The position numbers and the translations under genes were made by a program. A DNA stretch of 32,848 nucleotides from Chloroflexota bacterium (GTDB lineage: Bacteria > Chloroflexota > Anaerolineae > Anaerolineales > UBA11858): positions 1-32,848 of the forward strand of contig JAANWX010000036.1 of NCBI GenBank assembly GCA_018263575.1. Direction: 5' to 3'. The notes below the pieces were generated by a model, which was given only the letters and a program-made list of their open reading frames with translations, made no database searches and had not been told where the DNA came from. Below are positions 29,526 through 32,848 of this stretch, piece by piece (within the stretch, counting starts at the first letter, position 1; every line of letters starts with the position of its first letter).

Positions 29526-30666
29526 TCTCCCTCGCCATCTCCAACACCGCCCGCACGGCCCAGGGCTTGTCGGCCTGGTGACCGGGCAGAAAACGGGGAA
29601 AATGATCCACGTCGTAAGTGGCGTTGACCGGGTTGCTATGCTCGGGGAGATTGACCCGCACCCAGGGTACGCCTCCTTGGACAGCGGCGTTGACGATATC
29701 CGTGGTGTGCTTTCCCTGCCACCAGGGCAGGCCACCTTCGGGCGGACCGTCCGGGAGGAAGTAGGTTTGGACGTCGGCTTGCGTTTCGGGCGGTTGGGCG
29801 TGGTCCCATTCCGCTTGCAGGCGCAGATACCGGCCCCGAAAGTCGCCGATGAAACGAATGGATTCTCTTTCTTTCCAGAAAGCCTCATTTTCCGGGGAAG
29901 GGTCACGCCACAGGCTGGAGCGCCCAAAAATCTCATGCACGGTTTGGAATTTCTGCAAATCCCCCATGGTCGCCCGCGGTTCGTGAGTGGTCACGTAGCT
30001 GTCGGGTGGGCCTTCCCCATCTACGATGTACTTGATGGGGAGTTCCGGGTGACGGGCGGCGCAACCGGCGGCCATGGTGATCCCGTAGGACTGCGACCTT
30101 AGGCCCACGTTTTCGGCGGTCACATAAGGCAAATCCATGACATATTGGACAATTGCGCACAGCCCATCCTGCTGGCGAAAACCGTTGAAGTCTTCTGTGC
30201 CTTCGGAGCGGATGTCCTCATCAGAGATCGTGTCCACGCGCCCCTCGGCGTTGAAGGTGACTACCACCATGCCCGCTTCGGCCAGCATTTGCGCCTCCCC
30301 GCCGTGGGCCATCATGCGCCCCGGGTTGATCCCGCCGGGGACGAGGATCACGGCCGCGTACTGCTGGCAGGGATAGAGGGCCGGGTCCGGGCGCCGGATT
30401 TGTCCGTAGAGGGCGTTCCCGGAAGGGGCGGTGACGGTGAAGGCTTCGATGACGGTCTGGCGAGCATCCTTTTGGGGGCGTTCGTCGGGGGTGATGGGGG
30501 TGTAAGCGGGGCAGGCCCCATTGGGCGTTGAGGTCTTGGGGGGTTGCGCTTTTTCGGTGGCGGGAGGGGGCGGCGTTATGGTTGAGTTTGCCTGTGGCGG
30601 GGGGAAATTGCAGCTTGCGCATAAACTACACAGTACCAGAATGCTGATCAGGGTAGCTTTTTTCAT
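29515..30666 (-). CDS. Alpha/beta hydrolase lipoprotein
   Basis: 383 residues. The signal with lipobox LCASC (C19) is followed by a Thr/Pro-rich linker (TITPPPPATEKAQPPKTSTP) and an alpha/beta hydrolase domain from about residue 70: AAVILVPGGINPG (oxyanion-loop side) near 104-116, nucleophile S193 in SQSYG, and the catalytic His probably in DVDHFP near the end. It is a surface esterase or peptidase of unknown substrate. The ATGA overlap with the upstream gene couples the two lipoprotein hydrolases. The last residues and the stop are in a tandem repeat. A ribosome site GGAG lies ten bases upstream. Confidence 0.82.
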   Translation of the reverse strand: MKKATLISILVLCSLCASCNFPPPQANSTITPPPPATEKAQPPKTSTPNGACPAYTPITPDERPQKDARQTVIEAFTVTAPSGNALYGQIRRPDPALYPCQQYAAVILVPGGINPGRMMAHGGEAQMLAEAGMVVVTFNAEGRVDTISDEDIRSEGTEDFNGFRQQDGLCAIVQYVMDLPYVTAENVGLRSQSYGITMAAGCAARHPELPIKYIVDGEGPPDSYVTTHEPRATMGDLQKFQTVHEIFGRSSLWRDPSPENEAFWKERESIRFIGDFRGRYLRLQAEWDHAQPPETQADVQTYFLPDGPPEGGLPWWQGKHTTDIVNAAVQGGVPWVRVNLPEHSNPVNATYDVDHFPRFLPGHQADKPWAVRAVLEMARESNE

Positions 30667-31514
30667 GGTTGAATTACTCCTGTGCTGGCCAGGAAGTCAA
30701 GCAGCAGGTCGAGAGGATTAGGGTCAGCGTTGGGGTTGAGCAAATGTAAGCCATGCAAATACCCATCGTGCCAGCCTTCCGCGCGGTAATGGTCCCCGCT
30801 GGGGGTGGTGCAAACTTCGGCGATGTCTTCATTTTGGTCGTAAAAGCACCAGGCTTGCCTCGGGGGATCAGCCTGGCCTACTTCGTTTACGATTTCTTGG
30901 TAATTGTCTATCAGATAACTTCCGGGAGAGAGGGAGAGCGCGCCTGGGCAGTCCGCTCCGGATTGGGTCACCAGCCAGGCGCACCCGGCAATGGCCCCGT
31001 CCCCACCGATGCTGGCCCCCACGCTGACGACCCGATTCGGGTCCACGCCGGGGAGCGCGGTGGCCCGCTCCATGGCGGCTCGCGCGTCCAGAAGCCAGCC
31101 GGCCGGGTCGGGTTTCTGGCATCCCCCCGCACATCCCCGAAAGGTGAAGGTGAAGACGGCCAGAGAGGAGTCGGGCGGCATCTCCGGAAACCAGGCGGGG
31201 TCGCGCCAGGGAACGCCATCCCCCTCCCCCACCAAACCACGATTTTGGAGCCAGCGGGCAATTATGTCCCACTCGTTTTGGTCTCCCGGGTACCAGTGCA
31301 TGAGGACGACGGCGGGGGCCGGGTAGGTTGACGCGGGGTAATACCTCCCCGTCAAGGGCTGGCCATCCCCGGCTTCGAAGCTGATCTCTTGGGGTTCAGG
31401 AGGGAGAGGCGTGAGGGAAGAAGAATCTGGCGCAGTGGTTTTGTTTGCGGTGATCGTGCATGCCGAGAAGAGCAGCAAGCCTAAGAGCGTGCATAGTAGG
31501 GCGCGTTTTCTCAT
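30663..31514 (-). CDS. Dienelactone-hydrolase-like lipoprotein
   Basis: 283 residues from ATG 31514 (MRKRALLCTLLGLLLFSAC), C19 lipidated; the longer open frame to 31595 runs into a terminator and is not used. The mature part has AVVLMHWYPGDQNEWD, a disulfide-like FRGCAGGC, and a nucleophile elbow GASIGG (S168). A likely catalytic His is in EGWHDGYLHGLHLL. It is an extracytoplasmic alpha/beta hydrolase with unknown substrate. Its TGA overlaps the ATG of the next hydrolase gene by four bases, so they are one operon. The upstream gene's terminator lies just before its start. Confidence 0.82.
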   Translation of the reverse strand: MRKRALLCTLLGLLLFSACTITANKTTAPDSSSLTPLPPEPQEISFEAGDGQPLTGRYYPASTYPAPAVVLMHWYPGDQNEWDIIARWLQNRGLVGEGDGVPWRDPAWFPEMPPDSSLAVFTFTFRGCAGGCQKPDPAGWLLDARAAMERATALPGVDPNRVVSVGASIGGDGAIAGCAWLVTQSGADCPGALSLSPGSYLIDNYQEIVNEVGQADPPRQAWCFYDQNEDIAEVCTTPSGDHYRAEGWHDGYLHGLHLLNPNADPNPLDLLLDFLASTGVIQP

Positions 31515-31540
31515 AGTTTTGTTGCAAATAAAAAACCCTA

Positions 31541-31579
31541 AAACCCTAAAGGTCTTTGCAGTTAAGACCTTTAGGGTTT
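31541..31579 (-). terminator. Terminator after the PD40 lipoprotein gene
   Basis: AAACCCTAAAGGTCTT (31541-31556) pairs perfectly with AAGACCTTTAGGGTTT (31564-31579). On the minus strand it is followed by TAGGGTTTTTTATTTG. It separates the PD40 gene from the hydrolase operon. Confidence 0.85.
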
Positions 31580-31588
31580 GCTTATGTT

Positions 31589-32599
31589 TCACCAATTAGG
31601 GTAAATATCAGAATACTCACCATCGGTAAGTTGGGTTAGGTCTGTGTCATCAGCGTTGATGATCCAGAGATCGTAGTTGCCGCTGCGATTGGACTGGAAG
31701 ACGATTTTTTCACCCATTAGCGTCCAGGAAGGTGAACTGTTGGTGAATTCATCGTCGGTGAGGGTTACCAGGCTGTCGGGGTTTCCGTCTTTGTCTATGA
31801 TGTATATATTTGTTGTTGGCATTCCAGCTGCAAAGGCGATCTTGCTGCCATCTGGAGACCAATCAGCAGTTGCCACAAAACCGATCTTGGTAACTTGAGT
31901 AATCTCGCTGCCATCTGTGTTCATGCTGTAAATATTGGTTCCACCATCACGTCCCGATATGAATAATATTTTCTCTCCATCAGGTGACCAGCGTGGCATG
32001 AAGTCTACCACATCGGGTTCATCCAAAATCTCGACCATGTTTCCGCCATCGCTATCGGTTATGTAAATGTCTGGGGTATCCTCTGGTTCGTTTTGATGGT
32101 CAGATTGGAATACGATCTGGCTTCCATCGGGTGACCAATCCCCGTTGTTGCTGCTGTAGTCGGTGATTTGGGTCACTTCTGTCCCGTTAGCTTGGATGGT
32201 GTAGAGGTTCCAGACATCATAGAGAGCAAAGAGAACTTGACTTCTATCAGGTGACCATCGCGGAAAAATAGTATTATCCAGTCCCGTGTCTAGCGGTGTG
32301 ATTTCTAGCGTTTCGACATCGATGAAGTAAAGACCATATACTTTAGGATTATCACTTTTGTTCGAGGTGAAGACAATTACCGTTTCTGGATGGGGCGCGG
32401 TGGCCTGAGTGGGGGGGATAGCGGTGTTTGTGGCGGTAGGCGGCGGAGACGTATCCGTGGGCGGGGGTGGCGGTTCTGTTGGGATATCTGTCGCTTCAGG
32501 AGCCTCTTCTTTTGGAGGAGGTTCTGTAGCGGCAGTTTGGTCACATCCGGCTATAAGCAAACAAAAAAGTACGAGGACGATAAGGGCATATTTCTTCAT
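31589..32599 (-). CDS. PD40 (TolB-like) beta-propeller lipoprotein
   Basis: 336 residues. The signal and lipobox LIAGC (C19) are followed by a long Pro/Thr-rich spacer (EATDIPTEPPPPPTDTSPPP). The propeller has blades marked by PRWSPDRSQVLFAL, GDWSPDGSQIVFQS, PRWSPDGEKILFIS, ADWSPDGSKIAFAA and PSWTLMGEKIVFQS, each followed by a Y-x-x-x-x-D-G-s connector. It is a surface-anchored propeller, role unknown, related in design to the protein at 25825-26868. AAAGGAGG six bases before the ATG fixes the start. A TATAAT hexamer at 32652-32657 (minus strand) is a possible -10 box. Confidence 0.9.
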   Translation of the reverse strand: MKKYALIVLVLFCLLIAGCDQTAATEPPPKEEAPEATDIPTEPPPPPTDTSPPPTATNTAIPPTQATAPHPETVIVFTSNKSDNPKVYGLYFIDVETLEITPLDTGLDNTIFPRWSPDRSQVLFALYDVWNLYTIQANGTEVTQITDYSSNNGDWSPDGSQIVFQSDHQNEPEDTPDIYITDSDGGNMVEILDEPDVVDFMPRWSPDGEKILFISGRDGGTNIYSMNTDGSEITQVTKIGFVATADWSPDGSKIAFAAGMPTTNIYIIDKDGNPDSLVTLTDDEFTNSSPSWTLMGEKIVFQSNRSGNYDLWIINADDTDLTQLTDGEYSDIYPNW

Positions 32600-32848
32600 T
32601 TTTTCCTCCTTTGGAAAACGTACAATAAAGTTTAGTTTATCCCTTATCCTAATTATAGATTATTTTTTTATTTTGTGGTGGTTTTTGTTTTGTATGTGTG
32701 CCCCATCACCACAAAGACACGAAGGCACAAAGTGTTTTTTGAGGACACAAAGAAATCCTTCCCCAAGACCTCCGAGATTTACGGTTTTATAACCTCGGGG
32801 GTTTCAGGGGCAGAGCAAATAAACCGGGGATGTTTTTTTCTATGTTGT
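32600..32848. other. AT-rich promoter region and dispersed repeats to the window end
   Basis: After the AT-rich leader of the PD40 gene come ATCACCACAAAGACACGAAGG..CACAAAG (about 32704-32730, a common dispersed repeat) and AGACCTCCGAG..CTCGGGGGTTTC (about 32766-32802), a diverged relative of the CCTCCGAGG hairpins at 21999 and 23305. No gene is seen. Confidence 0.5.

Noticed and set aside
29419-30102. 227-residue plus-strand open frame antisense to the hydrolase gene
   Set aside because: It is the mirror of a GC-rich coding region and starts in a tandem repeat; the minus-strand gene has a signal peptide, lipobox and catalytic motif.
31541-31579. Telomere-like CCCTAAA repeat
   Set aside because: AAACCCTAAA looks telomeric, but it is only the stem of a perfect terminator hairpin after the PD40 gene.

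Overview
The window looks like a chromosomal segment of a Chloroflexota bacterium, most likely an Anaerolineae-type lineage. The basis is indirect: a glycine decarboxylase split into two P subunits, a DUF6812-type protein between a response regulator and a CpaF ATPase, double-GNAT acetyltransferases, WD/PD40-repeat lipoproteins with Thr/Pro-rich linkers, and intergenic spaces full of short palindromes and low-complexity CCAATCTCCAAC-like tracts. No rRNA, tRNA, CRISPR array, phage or classical IS transposase was found.

Layout. 1-197 is the 3' end of a membrane protein gene. 493-5814 (minus strand) holds a TGS/uridine-kinase-like protein and the glycine cleavage genes gcvH-gcvPA-gcvPB; gcvT and the lipoamide dehydrogenase are not in the window. 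6283-11280 is a signalling block: a single-domain response regulator (minus), then on the plus strand GAF sensor, histidine kinase, OmpR-type regulator, DUF6812 protein, CpaF-type secretion ATPase and a double-HTH regulator, followed by a TPR protein and a double-GNAT protein. 12633-14049 is a small AT-rich toxin-antitoxin island (a broken TumE-like pair and a PemK/MazF-like pair). 14318-19067 contains a DUF554 membrane protein and the non-oxidative pentose phosphate genes tkt, rpiB and tal. 19181-23114 holds a HEAT-like protein, a membrane-anchored SH3 protein, a HesB/IscA-like gene with an in-frame TGA, a methyltransferase and an RCK-domain membrane protein. 23462-25501 has a small membrane protein, a polytopic 4Fe-4S protein of the NapH type, an internally deleted GNAT protein and a 59-residue membrane protein. 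25825-32599 carries two PD40 lipoproteins, two lipoprotein alpha/beta hydrolases, an ArsR regulator with a Cys/His-rich target gene, an orphan antitoxin-like gene, a TrmO-like gene and a broken HEAT-type gene.

The most interesting observation is the HesB/IscA-like gene at 20682-21032 (minus). One open frame is interrupted only by a TGA exactly where the family has its first conserved cysteine, and a candidate hairpin follows the TGA. It is best read as a selenoprotein.

The second theme is disruption. The signalling block and its neighbours show several single lesions: a C-terminal one-base shift in the regulator, an in-frame TAA between GAF and kinase domains, a frame conflict at the start of the DUF6812 gene, a possible one-base insertion before the TPR gene, and a one-base shift in the TumE-like gene. 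They may be real decay, recoding, or assembly errors; reads would decide.

The third theme is a set of dispersed palindromic elements, several sharing a hairpin plus TTTTGAGAAGATA tail. One of them sits between 25-base direct repeats at a gene junction, as though it had been inserted there.
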